Below are positions 1 through 11,335 of a stretch of DNA of 64,000 nt, in pieces. Both the position numbers and the translations under genes were made by a program. Position 1 is the first letter of the stretch, and each line of letters starts with the position of its first letter. The stretch is from Podocnemis expansa. Lineage: Eukaryota > Chordata > Testudines > Podocnemididae. The stretch lies in NCBI GenBank assembly GCA_007922195.1, contig ML681963.1, forward strand, positions 55,397,005-55,461,004. The letters run 5' to 3'. Below the pieces are notes generated by a model that was not told the origin of the DNA, made no database searches, and saw only the letters and a list, made by a program, of their open reading frames with translations.

Positions 1-124
1 AGATGTCCAGTTTTACAGGCTCAAAACCAACCTATATGTTCCTTTTTAGTATCTCAGAGGTGGCAACCCTCCCTTAAGGACATTGTTCAGGAGGTTAACA
101 GTAGACCCCAGCCTTGGGAAGACA

Positions 125-290
125 TTTCACAGATGTCAAAGTCAAGAAGAGACACTGTGATCATCTAGTCTGATCAGCTGTGTAGCACTGGCTGGAAAAT
201 CTTCCCAGTTAAGGGAATGCCTCATGAAATTTGCTCTGCATTCTCTCAGAAATTACACATGCCCAACTGACCATTAATTCAACATACTGC
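125..290 (-). mobile_element. CR1 LINE fragment (antisense)
   Basis: The text around 155-185 resembles the antisense 3' region of reptile CR1 elements, with the typical 'GATCATCTAGTCTGA' wording. The fragment is old, both edges are unclear, and no coding part is present. The call comes from remembered family wording, not alignment. Confidence 0.4.
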
Positions 291-560
291 TAGACTAGAT
301 GAGGGAAGGCATCTTTCCAACGTTTCTGTGGGGCTGAAGGAGTCTGTTCTAAGGAAGAAGAAATCAGCTCCCAGAATGGCTCATGTTTCCAGTAGTGATG
401 TTGGGTGCCCAGATGGACATCCTAAAGGATATGGATTCTCAGGCAGTGCTGAGCCACTCTGTGGATCAGGGGTCATACACCAAGTGCTCAAACACACTTA
501 ATGGGATGACCTTGCCCTTCAAAACTCTTAACATTCAGCAGCTGTTAAAGTGCTTATTAA

Positions 561-580
561 CTAATTTTCACAGGTAAGGT
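561..580 (+). other. candidate back-to-back splice acceptor/donor (ratchet-point-like) motif
   Basis: TTTTCACAG is followed immediately by GTAAGG, with a branch-point-like ATTAACTAA just upstream (556-564). A 3' splice site abutting a 5' splice site with no exon between is the form of a recursive splicing site in long vertebrate introns. The pyrimidine tract is short, so chance is quite possible. Confidence 0.2.
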
Positions 581-1184
581 CAGCATCATTTGACCTCTAG
601 GCAGCCCCACATCCTCTCTTTGAGAGTGGCTAGAGGAAAGTACAAGAACAAACCACTTGCTATAATGGATTATTATGGAATTACCATCCCATGTGGTGAA
701 TTTCTCCCTGACCCTTGTTAGTTAGAAGATGGTTTATACACTGAAGCAAAAGGTTAACACCTTTTCACCTTCTGTTTTAATCCCGTCTAAAGTGGCTGTT
801 CCCCTTCCTTGGCTATCGGCCTCTAGTTCTTTCTGTTATTCAAGTGGGCACTGGTGCTAAAGATTCTACAATGGGAAGCTAACCAACAATTCTATTGCTG
901 CACAGGACAAGAGTTCACTGTCCCATCACCACACAAAAATGACTGGAGTATAACAGGACGCACTCTGTAACCAATAAAGCCAGCCATTCTGGCTCACTGA
1001 CACAGATCACCAATACGGCACGTAGACCTGGGAAGTTAGGAGGCAATGTTTTAGCAAGGGAATTCCCTCCACTCCCTTTAATCAGTCATGCTCCAGACTG
1101 GATCCTCAGCTGGTGCACCAACATGGCTTCATCAGAATTAATGAAGTCAACTCACACCTACTGAAAACCCAGACATTACCTTTA

Positions 1185-1588
1185 GGCTGTGTTCACACAT
1201 AGGCATTATTTCGATACAAGTTGTGTCGAAACAACTTGTATTGAAATCATGCCTTATTTCGAAATAACTTAATTCGAATTAACAGTTTGTTAATTCGAAT
1301 TAAGGAAAAAAGCTCAAAGTGAAATAGCAGTTTCAGGCAACAGTTATTTTGAAACAAGTCACTGTTGTTTCGAAACAACATGTTCGGACTGCATTGTTTC
1401 GAAACAATCGTTTCGAAACAACATTGTTTCGTCCCCACATGGGGTTTAAGTTGTTTCGAAACAACACCATTGTTTCGAAACAACAGGTGGCGTTGTTTCG
1501 AAACAACCGTGCGTCGTGTGAAGAGGGTACTTCTTATTTCGAAACAACCTCTGTTGTTTCGAAATAAGAGTGCTGTGTGAACACAGCC
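1185..1588 (+). mobile_element. palindrome-array MITE copy 1 (PIF/Harbinger-like), TSD TTA
   Basis: The copy is 404 bp and starts GGCTGTGTTCACACA, ending with the inverse TGTGTGAACACAGCC. It is flanked on both sides by TTA (1182-1184 and 1589-1591), the 3-bp TWA-type duplication usual for PIF/Harbinger transposons. It codes for nothing. The interior is a chain of short palindromes centred on TTCGAA, mainly GTTGTTTCGAAACAAC, TTATTTCGAAATAA and TTAATTCGAATTAA. I count 11 TTCGAA cores, against about 0.1 expected by chance. A larger palindrome sits at the left end (about 1217-1245). ORFs here are artefacts of the repeated TTTCGAAACAA. The family has at least six further copies in the window. Confidence 0.85.
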
Positions 1589-1591
1589 TTA

Positions 1592-4080
1592 GTGCATTGC
1601 TCAGGACTTGGAGGCTGCGACTCAGAATTATGGACTTGCATAGCTCATCTCTGCAAAAAGCCAGTTTGAGGGCACCAAACTTAGTGTAATCTGCCTATCA
1701 GCTCCTTAGCACCAACACGTTGTCACAGGATGCAGATCTATGCACCCTAGGTTATGATCTATATGATTTTTCTGTTTGCTTAGGCACAGGGATTGTACGT
1801 TTTTGCGCCAATTACGCCATGCAAGGTTTCTTTATGGTTGCGCAAAACCTATTCTACATGATTACTATGATGATATGTTTCCTGCAGCCTCTTGCGTGTG
1901 TACAGATGCGTAGCATGTTTTGTATGGCTCAGGAGGGAGACAGATGGGAACTCCCTTCCAGCAGCATGTAAACAGACGCAGCTGTGAGCAAACAAGTACC
2001 TGGAGGAAACACAAACGTGTGCTAATTAAGGTCCCTGGCTCAGACCCAACAAAGAGATTATCTCAGCCCAGAAAGAAAAGGGTTGAGGGAGTTTGGAAAC
2101 AAAGAGAGACACTTGGGAGGATTTGGGGCTTTTTGCCTGGGAATCTCCATCTTGAAACAACTTCAGGCAAGATCTGGGCTCTACCTTGTCTCAGGCAGAG
2201 ACTGGCTGTACAAACAATTGGTAAATGAACATCTTGAACATAAACTTGAACTATGAGGTCAGTTTATGTAGAGATATTAGGTTAGTATATGTGTTTTACC
2301 TTTTATTTCGCTGTGGTCTCTCCTGACTCATTTATATTATGTTTCTGCTTTGATTGGCCATATTCTCACTTAGAATTATTATCTGATCAGTAAAGTAGTA
2401 GTTATTTTGTCTAAAGCTGTGTGCTCTTTAGAGGGTGTGATGAAGAAGGCTGGGCACAATCCATTTCTTTGGTAAATGCACGGACTTGAGTGTATGGGGA
2501 TTGAAACTGGGTCCCAATCCCTGCAAGACAGTGGCTTCCAGTGAGGCAACTGGAGCCAGGGTGCTCACTTGAGGACCGTCCCTCGAGTAGTCAGAGGGTA
2601 TACACCCACTGCTCGGGACCAATTACACACAAGAGGGTGGAGTGGACAGACTCAGGAGTGAGTAGTCACCTGGCAAAGTGGTGTGAATGAGGGTTCAGGA
2701 GTGGAGATTGGGGTGGTCATGGTGACATACCAGACCAGTTCTAGGGAGCAGCCTGTCACACATGAGAAAACAAGGGCCACGAAGTTATCCAAAAGGCTGC
2801 TGCTGGTTTGGTGCCAAATGCTGCATAATCTGTGCCCTCTAACACTCTGCCCTCGTAACTCCATTGCTGCCTATAGGGTGGCTTCCCCATCCCCAATTCT
2901 TCACATTCTATTTGTTCCCAGACACCTAGATTGTTACATGGGAAAAGAGCAATGCTTGCCTATATACTGTATGCAATAGTTGTGTTCACAGCTCTGTAGG
3001 CACTGTGTCTAAGGGAGACAGAGAAAACATTTCAGAACTAGAGGATGGTTTTTTGTTAATTATTATTGTTATTAAAGTTTAAGTCATGGTCTTTCAAAGA
3101 TCTCCAGCTCTAAGCACATAAATATATTCATAAGATTCATTTCAGGCTCTGGAAAGGTACAACAGTCAGGAAAATAAGTTCCATATGAAATTTGTTGTGG
3201 TACAGTGGGCTTGGCATCTGAAACCCACACATTCCCCACTTACCCTCCCCAGCTGATGCTTCATTCCAGCTGTTTGCAGGGGAGGCAGGCTACCTCTCAA
3301 ATACTAGGCAATTGAGGGCTATTTATCAGTAGGCACCTGATGAGAGTCAGCAAAATAAACGAAAGGGGAAAAGTAACTGGCAGCCTGTGCCCCCAGAGCA
3401 AGCTTTAAATCTGTACAATATAATCAGGTTTCAGGAACAGAGAATGTAAAGTACCCTCTCATCGGGAACAGACTGTTAGAACTTCCGGTTACTTCACATC
3501 TAACCTCTGAACCTGAATGACTGTCACCAATCAGAGCTTTGATTTTCTTCCCTACCCAGGACAAAGAAGTCTGCTGCTCCCATTCTGGAACTTGCAATGG
3601 GAAAAATCTTGTTTATGTTTCTCTAATATCTGCCTTCTGTTTTGCATTTGCAGTTTCTTCAAAGATACAGTACAACGTCTGCCAAGATTCCAGAGAAGAT
3701 AGCCTTAGAAATTTAGACCATTTTTTCCCAACCAAATTTAAAGAAAACAAAATGTCAGGCCAAGGGTTGATATGAAATAGTTTAAAAATGAGAAAAAGCT
3801 GACTTAGAGCTAGGTTTACATTAAAATAAATGTCTGTGATGAGAGCGTTGACTGAATCTCTTACTCAGAAGAAAGAAAGGAGAGAGGGGGAGGAGGGAAA
3901 GGAAAGGATAACATTACCTGCCAATTAGGTGTGGAGCTCCTTCACAGGTGGGGCATGAGATAGGCCACAGAGGAAGGAGCCTTGCACAAACTTAGCAACG
4001 GCTTTTTTGGTGAGCCGGTGGCATTGGACACAGTGCTAACTTGTGTGTGTCTGTCTAGTTACTTGCACATCTCTTATCAC
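1592..4080. other. non-coding stretch, possible unassigned dispersed repeat at about 1960-2765
   Basis: No coding exon is supported. The segment from about 1960 to 2765 has the feel of a reptile dispersed repeat: a T-rich part near 2270-2410 is followed by a G-rich part ending near CAGCCTGTCACA. I cannot identify its ends or class. Short ORFs here (1720-2228, 2652-2979, 3517-3775) lack codon structure or recognisable domains. Confidence 0.3.
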
Positions 4081-4084
4081 TCTA

Positions 4085-4290
4085 GCAGCTAAGCACCTGG
4101 CAACCATCAATGGCTTGGTCTTTGCAACAATTCTGTGAGGCGGCAAAGTATCATAGCCCCTAATTTGCAATGGGAGTGGGGGGAACTGAAGTACAGTGAG
4201 ATTAATTGATTTGTTAAAGAAACAACAATTGACCCCTGCATTCTCAGGCCCTAGTGCAGATACTTAACCACTAGGCCTCCTGTCTTCATC
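4085..4290 (-). repeat. MIR-like SINE (antisense)
   Basis: The order of phrases matches an antisense MIR: AACAATTCTGTGAGG near 4127, GAACTGAAGTACAGTGAGATTAA near 4181, and ATACTTAACCACTAGGCCTCC near 4260. The last is the complement of the tRNA-like head. The copy is old and diverged; edges are approximate. Confidence 0.55.
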
Positions 4291-5268
4291 TTCTGGGTGG
4301 TTTCTATGACCACCACTTTCCAAGCCCATCGTCATTCAGGGCTGGAGGTTCTATATGGTTGGAAATCTCTGTCTTCCACAGCTGACTGAGGCCCAGCTTT
4401 AATGGCCTCCAGGACCACTCATTTAGCCAGGCAGCTAATGAACCATCAACAGAGCTATGTAAAGGGCTCATTCTCAGCACACAAAAGTAGTGAGGACCCA
4501 GTCCTAGAGGCAGGGGTTTTCAGCATCCTTGGCTCCCATTCAAGTCAGTGGTGGTTCAAGGGTACAGATTGCCCTGCAGAGCTAGGGCAGCACAGGGTCA
4601 TATGTTAGATACCCAGACCAGGTAATGTACACCTGTGATGCAGGGCACAGGACACTACCAAGGAGGTGGGCGCTGAAGAAAAGGTGATGGGCCAAGCTCT
4701 GCAGCCCATCCTCACATGAGCAGTCCCACTAACATCCATTGAAATTCCCAGCTTGATTATTCAAGCACATGACTCAGCCTGGGTCAGGCTCTGAGTAAAT
4801 GGATACATTTCAGCTGTCTTTCTTTCCATTCAGTTCCATGGACTCAGTTCAATTACCATTCCTGAGCCCATTCAGCTCCTGATTAACACTAGCGCACAAG
4901 GTAGAACGGGCCAAGTGACTAGTCACATACAGAGGAGCTAGACACTTTCCAAACACAGTTATGGGGTGGGGATGGGAAGTCTTGCCACCCTGAAGGTGTG
5001 GGCATGACTCAGAGCACCCCTGGCCACTGAGATTTTTATGGCTGTAGATCAGCAAGCTGCTTACCTGGCCACTCTACCTGGTAAATTAGAATGCAGCCCA
5101 TAGCTTAGCTATCAAAGACATAGCTTTTGCTCGAGTTGCCACAACAACAGGCGGAGAAGGAATGAATATAACCAGCAGGTTTTGTTCCACTGCTCTCATG
5201 CACTAAGGCAACATGATCACATTCACCCACAAGGGACCAAACTCATGTTTTTCCCAAAACAAACAATG
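4291..5268. other. unique-looking non-coding stretch
   Basis: I see no gene, terminal repeat or recognisable dispersed element here. The short ORFs (for example 4402-4608) show no domain. Confidence 0.4.
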
Positions 5269-5338
5269 AGTCTGGTAGCACTTTTAAAGACCTTGTTTGT
5301 TTTGCTCAACTAAACTAACACGGTTACCCCTTAGGAAC
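5269..5338 (+). mobile_element. 3' tail of a Penelope-like element, short copy
   Basis: The stretch GTCTGGTAGCACTTTTAAAG...CTTGTTTG...AACTAAACTAACACGGTTACCCCTTAGGAAC parallels the tail copies at 54811-54894 and 58125-58190, which share the GTGCCAC-ACTCCTTGTTT and ACTAACACGGCTGCCCC phrases. Only the last 70 bases or so are present. Confidence 0.6.
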
Positions 5339-7104
5339 ATGTTTATCACAGAGTCACTCTAAGTTTGGCCCAGATTCTGCTTTCCAATGACAACAGTGTA
5401 AATGCAGAGTAAATTCAGTGCAGGTGCTAGGAATTTATGGCACCCGCACTTGATTCCTCTTTCCTTTACCAGATTTATACCACAGACTTCAACAGACCTC
5501 CTGCTGAATTACATCTGTCAGAGAGGTCAGAGTCTGACCCACAGCTGCTACATAGATACCATAACCTCAGTTTGAACTCTAGCCTCAAGTCTCTGTAGAC
5601 CAACAACTCTCAGCTTCCTGTTCAGACAGATCAGATTCACTGCTCCCCAAAAATGGTAACTGTAGATGGTGAAGGTTGGAAGACATGAAATAAACTTTCC
5701 CAGTAGAGTTTGCTGCAATCTTTGCAGTTCCAAGGCTTTGAAACACCAATGCATCCTTCTGATGTACTGCCATGGAGTGCAGTCCCTTCTAACACCTTCT
5801 CAAAGGAATGCAATACATGGAAAGCTAATAAGACAGTAAAAGGGTCCCTTTTTAAAACTGTAATGTCTCACTTTCGGGGTGTGTGTGGGGGGTCACATAT
5901 TCAATAATAATTTTCTCCCCATGTCCTACATTGAAGAATCCTTCCTTCTCTATGCAACATTTAATAATCACATATGTAACGATCCTCTCTGGGCATTGTG
6001 CAGAAAGAACCTCATGTCTTCCTCTAGAGTTTATCACAGGCTTTCATTTTATGGACAGGCTGCAGGGCATTTACACATTCAGAGAGTTTACAGCCCTCTG
6101 TTTGTGCAGGAGGTGTGCTTCTTCGGCACAAATAATCAGCTCTCACAAGCTACATATTAACTCTCAAAACCAACACTTCCCTCACAGCTACAGGGCTAAT
6201 CTCCAAGTGCTGCTGTTGTTTCTGAGTGGCAGCACACTCAAGCCCAGGGTTTCAATGCTGGCCACTGATCTCAGGTGCCTCAATATGTGGATGCTCAGCT
6301 ACAGGCATATTGGGCCTGATGTCCCAGAAGCGGCTAGACACCAGCTGTCGCAGGAGAAGCTAGGGGGAGTGCTGGATGCCTGTTTCCCTTAGAAATATCA
6401 GCCCTCCAAGGGCATTTCAAGATGGGACCCAGGCAGCTGTTGGTTACTTTTGACAATGCTGGCCCAGCATCTGTGAGAACAAAGGGAATTGCTTGTAAGA
6501 GGGCACCCAAACTTTGCAGTTCTGAGAGCTGCGATGACATCATTCCCAGAGCCCCCCACTCACTTGCACACGATGTTCAGAGAAAAAAGCATGGTAGATT
6601 TCAAAGGTGCCCTCAGCTTCAGTACAGAGTCTGCCTGAATTAAGGTGGTGGTGAGACTTTTTGTGCTCCAGGATGTGCCTCAGAGGTGACACTGCAGACC
6701 TGCATGAGACAGCTGAAAAGGCAGGAGGCTGGAGGACACAGATCTGAGGCTGAAGACTGAGAGAGCATGGTAACAGTACCAGAAGAGCTCAGGGGTGGAG
6801 GGGAAAATTTCATCCAGCAATGCACTTAGCCCTTCCTACCAGCTGGACCTATGTGGCTCTTTAGAGCTGCACAGGCTGGCTACCAGCCACTGAAGGAGCA
6901 CATGTTGGGACACTACTTGGGGATGGACTTGGTAAACAAGCTCCTGAGTCCAGGTGAAGGGAAGCAGAGATAGGTGCAACTTTTAATTGAAAATGCACAA
7001 GGACTAATTGGCAAAACGCTGATAGTTTTCAAACTCTGACCCCAGTGAGTAAAGAGAGCTTCATGGATCCTGAGCCCTTCTCTGTCTTCCAGCCAGGAGT
7101 GCCA

Positions 7105-7467
7105 TTACCCTGAGGAAAGACCTGGGGCCCAGGCCTGCGCCCAGGCCCTGGCCCCACCCCCTGGTCCCGATCTGGAGTTGGGGCCTCCGGCTCCTGCTGC
7201 TGCTGGCCCTGCCCCCAATCCCCAACTGGGGATAGGGACAGGTGAGACAGTAGCTGCAGCCCAACCCCTGGGAGAAGCAGGCGCCACCATGGCTGGCCTG
7301 GCGCCAGATACCTGGCTGGGGACAGAGATGTGAGAGGCAGGAGCCCACCAGTGGTTCAGGGCCCTGGCACCAGGACTCAGGGCACGTGCCCTGTGTGCCA
7401 GGTGCCAGCAATGCCCCTGCTTCCAGTCATTGGAGCTGGACAGAAAGAAGATCCATGAGTGGAGCAA
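7105..7467. repeat. GC-rich low-complexity block
   Basis: The block is dominated by degenerate CTGGCCC, CCCAGGC and GGGGCC words with a short CTG run near 7194-7204. Overlapping antisense frames of 116 and 120 codons stay open because of base composition; their proteins are Ala/Gly/Pro/Ser-rich without a domain. No terminal repeats or target duplication were found. Confidence 0.4.
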
Positions 7468-9220
7468 TGGGGCCCAAGGGTGAAGACTTTTCTTAGTCCA
7501 ACTCTCAGTGCCTGGATTGGGTGCCAGCCAGGATAAACCCCAGGATTCTGGCCCTTGCAGCTTGCTTCTCTTAGCACTCTGTTTCTCTGTGCACGTCCAC
7601 TGGAAGGAAAAACCACCCCGTCTCTTTTTCCACCCTTCAATCTTAACTTCTTCCAGCCATTTCAGACAGAGTCAAGGCTCCCAAAACTTTTCCCAGCCAA
7701 GGAGTTGGTGCCAGTAGTTCCCTAGGCGCCCACCTAGCTGCTATCTGTCACATGGAGCAGTTTGCACCAATTTTTGTCAGTGCAGAGACCAAAGGCTGCA
7801 CCAGAGAACCCTTTCCTCACCCTCTAGAAAAAGCCCAGCTTGATTTAAACAACACTGATCAAAGCCTTACGTCAAGAGACAAGCCAGGCAAGGTGACAAA
7901 AGGGAAACATACTTAGATTCTGGTGTAAGAGCTGATGGCCGTCTGTCCATCCAAACAACAAGATAGCATTGGCAGGGAGTCAGGGGGTGGGGGGGAGAAC
8001 AGGGAGTCAGCAATAGTCCCCAGTGTGCTCTGAACACAGAGGAAACAGTTGCTTGGCTCCATTCTGCGGCCAAAACCCTCACCTTCTCCTGCCCTCTCTT
8101 TGCCCTGTAAGGATGACTGACAAGCCTAGCCTTTCCTTATGGATTTCATGGCTTTAAAGCATGTGACCTGTTTGTATTGTCAATTAACCCTAAAAAAAAA
8201 ATATCTTGAGGTTTTTCTGCTGCATTTTTCTTGACTAATTTTCCCTTCCAGTGTACTCCAGGATCCCCGCTGATTTTCTGCATCCCAACCCAACCCCAGG
8301 CCTCCAGTCTTTTTTGTTCACTCACCCACCTGCCACTACCAGGGTCCTTACTTGCTGTGCTACGTCACCCACTCTGTCCCTTTCACAGCACAGTTCACGG
8401 CTCTGCTCTGTATTCAGCCACCACAGAGCCTCTATCACTGCGGCCACCAAACATCAAGTTTGGATTGACAGCTGGTTGTCAGTTCTTAAACGCACAGCTC
8501 CAAGATATCCTGATGGTTATAGAACATCACAACCTTTTGGTATTACCTCTTGATCTTCTCCTTGTTGCTATATGCCACTTCTTCACAGTTTTTCTAGGCG
8601 GCAGGGGCTAGATCCAGTGTACTTGGTGTACTAGCTACCACTAGAAAGCAGAGACTATGCTTGCTTTTAGGTTATGTTTTTCTAACTACTTTTAATTAAA
8701 TTTTTCTCCTTACTTCACTCCAAATCAAAGTACCTACATTACACATAGTTTTGCAAGCATGCTTTAGATACAAACCCACCAGCAAGAGGACCACAGAAAG
8801 AAGCTGTGTTTTGTGCCTGTAGCTTGGATTAGTCCCAATGAGATTTACCCCACTGTTTTGGTGTCAGTTTTACAAGCGGGCATACTGCATGTTTCATCCA
8901 GTGCAGCATGTCAGAACTCAGCCAGATTAGCATGACTCATTGGAAACCACTATAACCCATGAGCTGGATGGGGTGCACAACTTGGAAACTGCCTGCTGTT
9001 ACACAACCACCTTTCAAAGGAGCCACAATGCTATTGGCTTTGAATTTTAAAGATGATTTAAAAGGGGGGGCATTTCTTAAAATGAAAAACTTTTCAGCTC
9101 TCTCTCAGTTTTTTGGGCAGCTCAGAAGAATTTGAGCAGATTTAATATTAAAGCATCTCTGAACTCATTAGCAAGGAAGAGGGGAGACCTATTTAGCCAA
9201 GTTCCAGAAATAATTTCATT

Positions 9221-9240
9221 TTATTTTTTTACAGGTGAGT
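9221..9240 (+). other. candidate recursive splicing (ratchet) motif
   Basis: TTATTTTTTTACAG is directly followed by GTGAGT: a strong pyrimidine tract and acceptor abut a consensus donor. This is the textbook form of a zero-length exon used in stepwise removal of long introns. It would make sense only if the window is an intron of a plus-strand gene, which the sequence alone cannot show. Confidence 0.3.
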
Positions 9241-9520
9241 TTAGACCCTTGAAAACAGAGAATCCACAATGGAAAATCTGATGGACACCTAGCTGTTGTA
9301 AAGCAAACACAGTGAGTTTGGTGTTGGGTGTAAGACTTTCCTCGGCTTAATTACAGATTCCAAATACTGTTTAACAAAAGTTGCCACCTCTCTTAGCACT
9401 AAGTAATGACTACTTCAGCACATACTGTAGGTCATCTAGATCAGACATTATACCATGTGGTGTAAATGAAGGGTCATTTTAGCGAACAGGGGCCCAGCAT
9501 CTCACAACACCAGAACGAGG

Positions 9521-9640
9521 AATGATAATACCTGGCCAGAGTTATACCGAGAACCCATGACAGGGCTGGTCTTATAATCCACCACTTCTTCCCCATCTGC
9601 AGCCCTAACCACTAGACCATGAGGCCAGTAAACACTAGAG
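9521..9640 (-). repeat. MIR/tRNA-SINE-like fragment (antisense)
   Basis: The wording GAACCCATGACAGGGC...CTAACCACTAGACCATGAGGCC is typical of the complement of an amniote SINE head (compare 4240-4285). Only the head portion can be recognised. Confidence 0.4.
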
Positions 9641-10740
9641 CATGAGCTGCTGTGCCTCTTCAATGTCCCTCATTTCAAGCAATCCCTCCCCACCCCCCAC
9701 TTTAGGCCAAGGGATTCTGGTGTCCTTTCACCTTCACTGCTGAAGGCTATTTATATCAGCAATAAAGAATCGTGATGTGGAGGTTAGAGAGAGTTAATTT
9801 ACATTAAAGCAAGAAGTCCTGAAGCAGCATTTAAAGTTTCTGGCATGAATAATTTGTGCCCCCCTCCATTCTAGGTGGCTTGCTCTCACTCTCTTTCCTT
9901 GAGCCCCTATAGTTGGGCCTCCACATTATGAAAGGCCCACAGGCCAATCAAGCTGCAGCAGTCAGTAATGGTAAAGTGAACAAAGATAAGGCAACATACT
10001 GAAAGACATGATTCAATCTAGCTCTGCTTCTCAGCAGTCATTGAAAGAGAACAAGCTCCCAGAATCAACTCTGCAGCCTGGAAATCAAATACTTTGGTTT
10101 AGCTTGGTATTTATGTACCAGCAAGAGCTTGTGGACCAGATCAGGTTCCACTGTCATTGTTCATTTGTTTCCCACTCTCTTGTAGGACATAGTCCCTTGG
10201 TAGGAACAGAATTCTTTAAGCACGTTAAGACAGAGAGCTAACCAAGAGAGCAGCCAAGGCAGTTTCCATGCAACTTATCCCAAGGCAACACAGAGATCTT
10301 GAACTACTTAGATAGGAGAGAATACTTGAGTGCTCCCATTCACAGGTGAGCTATTGCTAAGAAGCTGGTAAAAGAGCCAGAACCCTAAATTCCAAGAGAT
10401 TTCCTGTCTCCCAGCCAATTTCCCCCAGGATCCTCCACAGGGTTTCTGAGTTGAAGCTCAGATGAACTCATGAAACCAAACCATTAATAAAACCAGCACT
10501 GCAGTCCTAATGCCCAGGACAAGAGCAGAGCGGTACCAGCAGCAAAGAAAAAAGGCTTTCAACAAAAAGTGGAACAACTGACTTCCACAGGCTATCTCCC
10601 TCCTGAACATTCATCCAACTTCCTCATGGAAAATGTTGGACCAGGGCTGATCTTGCTGCCATCTAACAGGGAAATGTCAACAGGTGCAGACTGGGTCCAC
10701 TGAAAGTGGTAAGAAACAGCAGATAGGCCAAGAGAGCATC
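9641..10740. other. unique-looking non-coding stretch
   Basis: No gene or mobile element is recognised. CACAGGTGAGC at 10343-10353 is a donor-like word without a good pyrimidine tract. Confidence 0.4.
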
Positions 10741-10743
10741 TGA

Positions 10744-11043
10744 GGCTGTGTTCACACAGCACTCATTTCGAAACAACAGAGGTTGTTTCGAAATAAGAAA
10801 TACACTGTTCACACGACGCACGGTTGTTTCGAAACAACGCTGTGCGAACATGTTGTTTCGAAACAATGGTGACTTGTTTCAAAATAACTGTTGCCTGAAC
10901 CTGCTATTTCGCTTTGAGCTTTTTTCCTTAATTCGAATTAACAAACTGTTAATTCAAATTAAGTTATTTCGAAATAAGGTGTTATTTTGATACGGTTGTT
11001 TTGAAACAACCGTATCGAAATAACCCCGTGTGTGAACACAGCT
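10744..11043 (-). mobile_element. palindrome-array MITE copy 2, inverted relative to copy 1
   Basis: It starts GGCTGTGTTCACACA and ends TGTGTGAACACAGCT. Flanks are TGA (left) and TTA (right), so one side of the presumed TTA duplication has mutated. Read on the minus strand it follows copy 1 closely, including shared unique spacers (GTGCGTCGTGTGAA, AAAAAAGCTCAAAG, GGCAACAGTTATTTTGAAAC). It is about 100 bp shorter because several central GTTGTTTCGAAACAAC units are absent. No coding content. Confidence 0.82.
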
Positions 11044-11204
11044 TTACAGGCTAGCATGGAGCAGCACATGGCACTATACAAGGTAGCTGACATGCAGCAC
11101 AGCCAGGCCACTCTGGTCAGGATGGGACACTGCCAAGCAGGTCCCTGCCAGCTGGGTGGGGTCCCTGGGTACAAAGGTCTGTGTTGCACAGTGAAGACCC
11201 CTTA

Positions 11205-11335
11205 TGGATGGAGAAGAGAGGCACAGAGAGTAAATGAGTTGCTCAGGTCACATAATCAATCTGGCAAAGCCAGGAACTGAATATCAGGCTCCAAAGTCCC
11301 AGTCCAGTAGCCTAAGCACAAGACCACCCTTCCTC
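11205..11335 (-). repeat. MIR-like SINE (antisense)
   Basis: GAGAGGCACAGAGAGTAAATGAGTTGCTCAGGTCACA...GGAACTGAATATCAGG...CAGTCCAGTAGCCTAAGCACAAGACCA is in the order expected for an antisense MIR. Edges are approximate. Confidence 0.55.

Larger units (their letters stand above)
1..1184. other. non-coding stretch with an old CR1-like piece
   Basis: No gene is visible. About 125-290 resembles the antisense 3' part of a CR1 LINE: the phrase around 155-185 (CACTGTGATCATCTAGTCTG) is of a type common in reptile CR1 copies. A splice-like motif at 561-580 is listed separately. The remainder looks like unique sequence. Confidence 0.45.
5339..9520. other. non-coding stretch with scattered old repeat text
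   Basis: No gene is supported. About 5368-5480 (GGCCCAGATTCTGC..., GTGTAAATGCAGAG...) resembles an ancient amniote repeat that recurs near 43545-43610. About 7105-7467 is a GC-rich block of GGCCC/CTGG-type text that opens long antisense frames of low-complexity composition. A ratchet-like splice motif at 9221-9240 is listed separately. Nothing else stands out. Confidence 0.4.

Noticed and set aside
1247..1580. Several MFRNNMF-type ORFs on both strands (also at 10663-10990)
   Set aside because: They are translations of the repeated TTTCGAAACAA units inside the MITEs, not genes.
1185..1588. CRISPR-like alternation of short repeats and spacers
   Set aside because: The repeats are palindromes of varying length, spacers are related to each other, the sequence is vertebrate, and terminal inverted repeats with TTA duplications identify a MITE.
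7105..7467. Overlapping antisense ORFs of 116 and 120 codons
   Set aside because: They lie in a low-complexity GC-rich block. Two frames are open at once and the proteins have no recognisable domain.
10343..10353. Another acceptor-donor junction (CACAGGTGAGC)
   Set aside because: The upstream tract (CTCCCATT) is too weak to stand out from chance compared with the one at 9221-9240.
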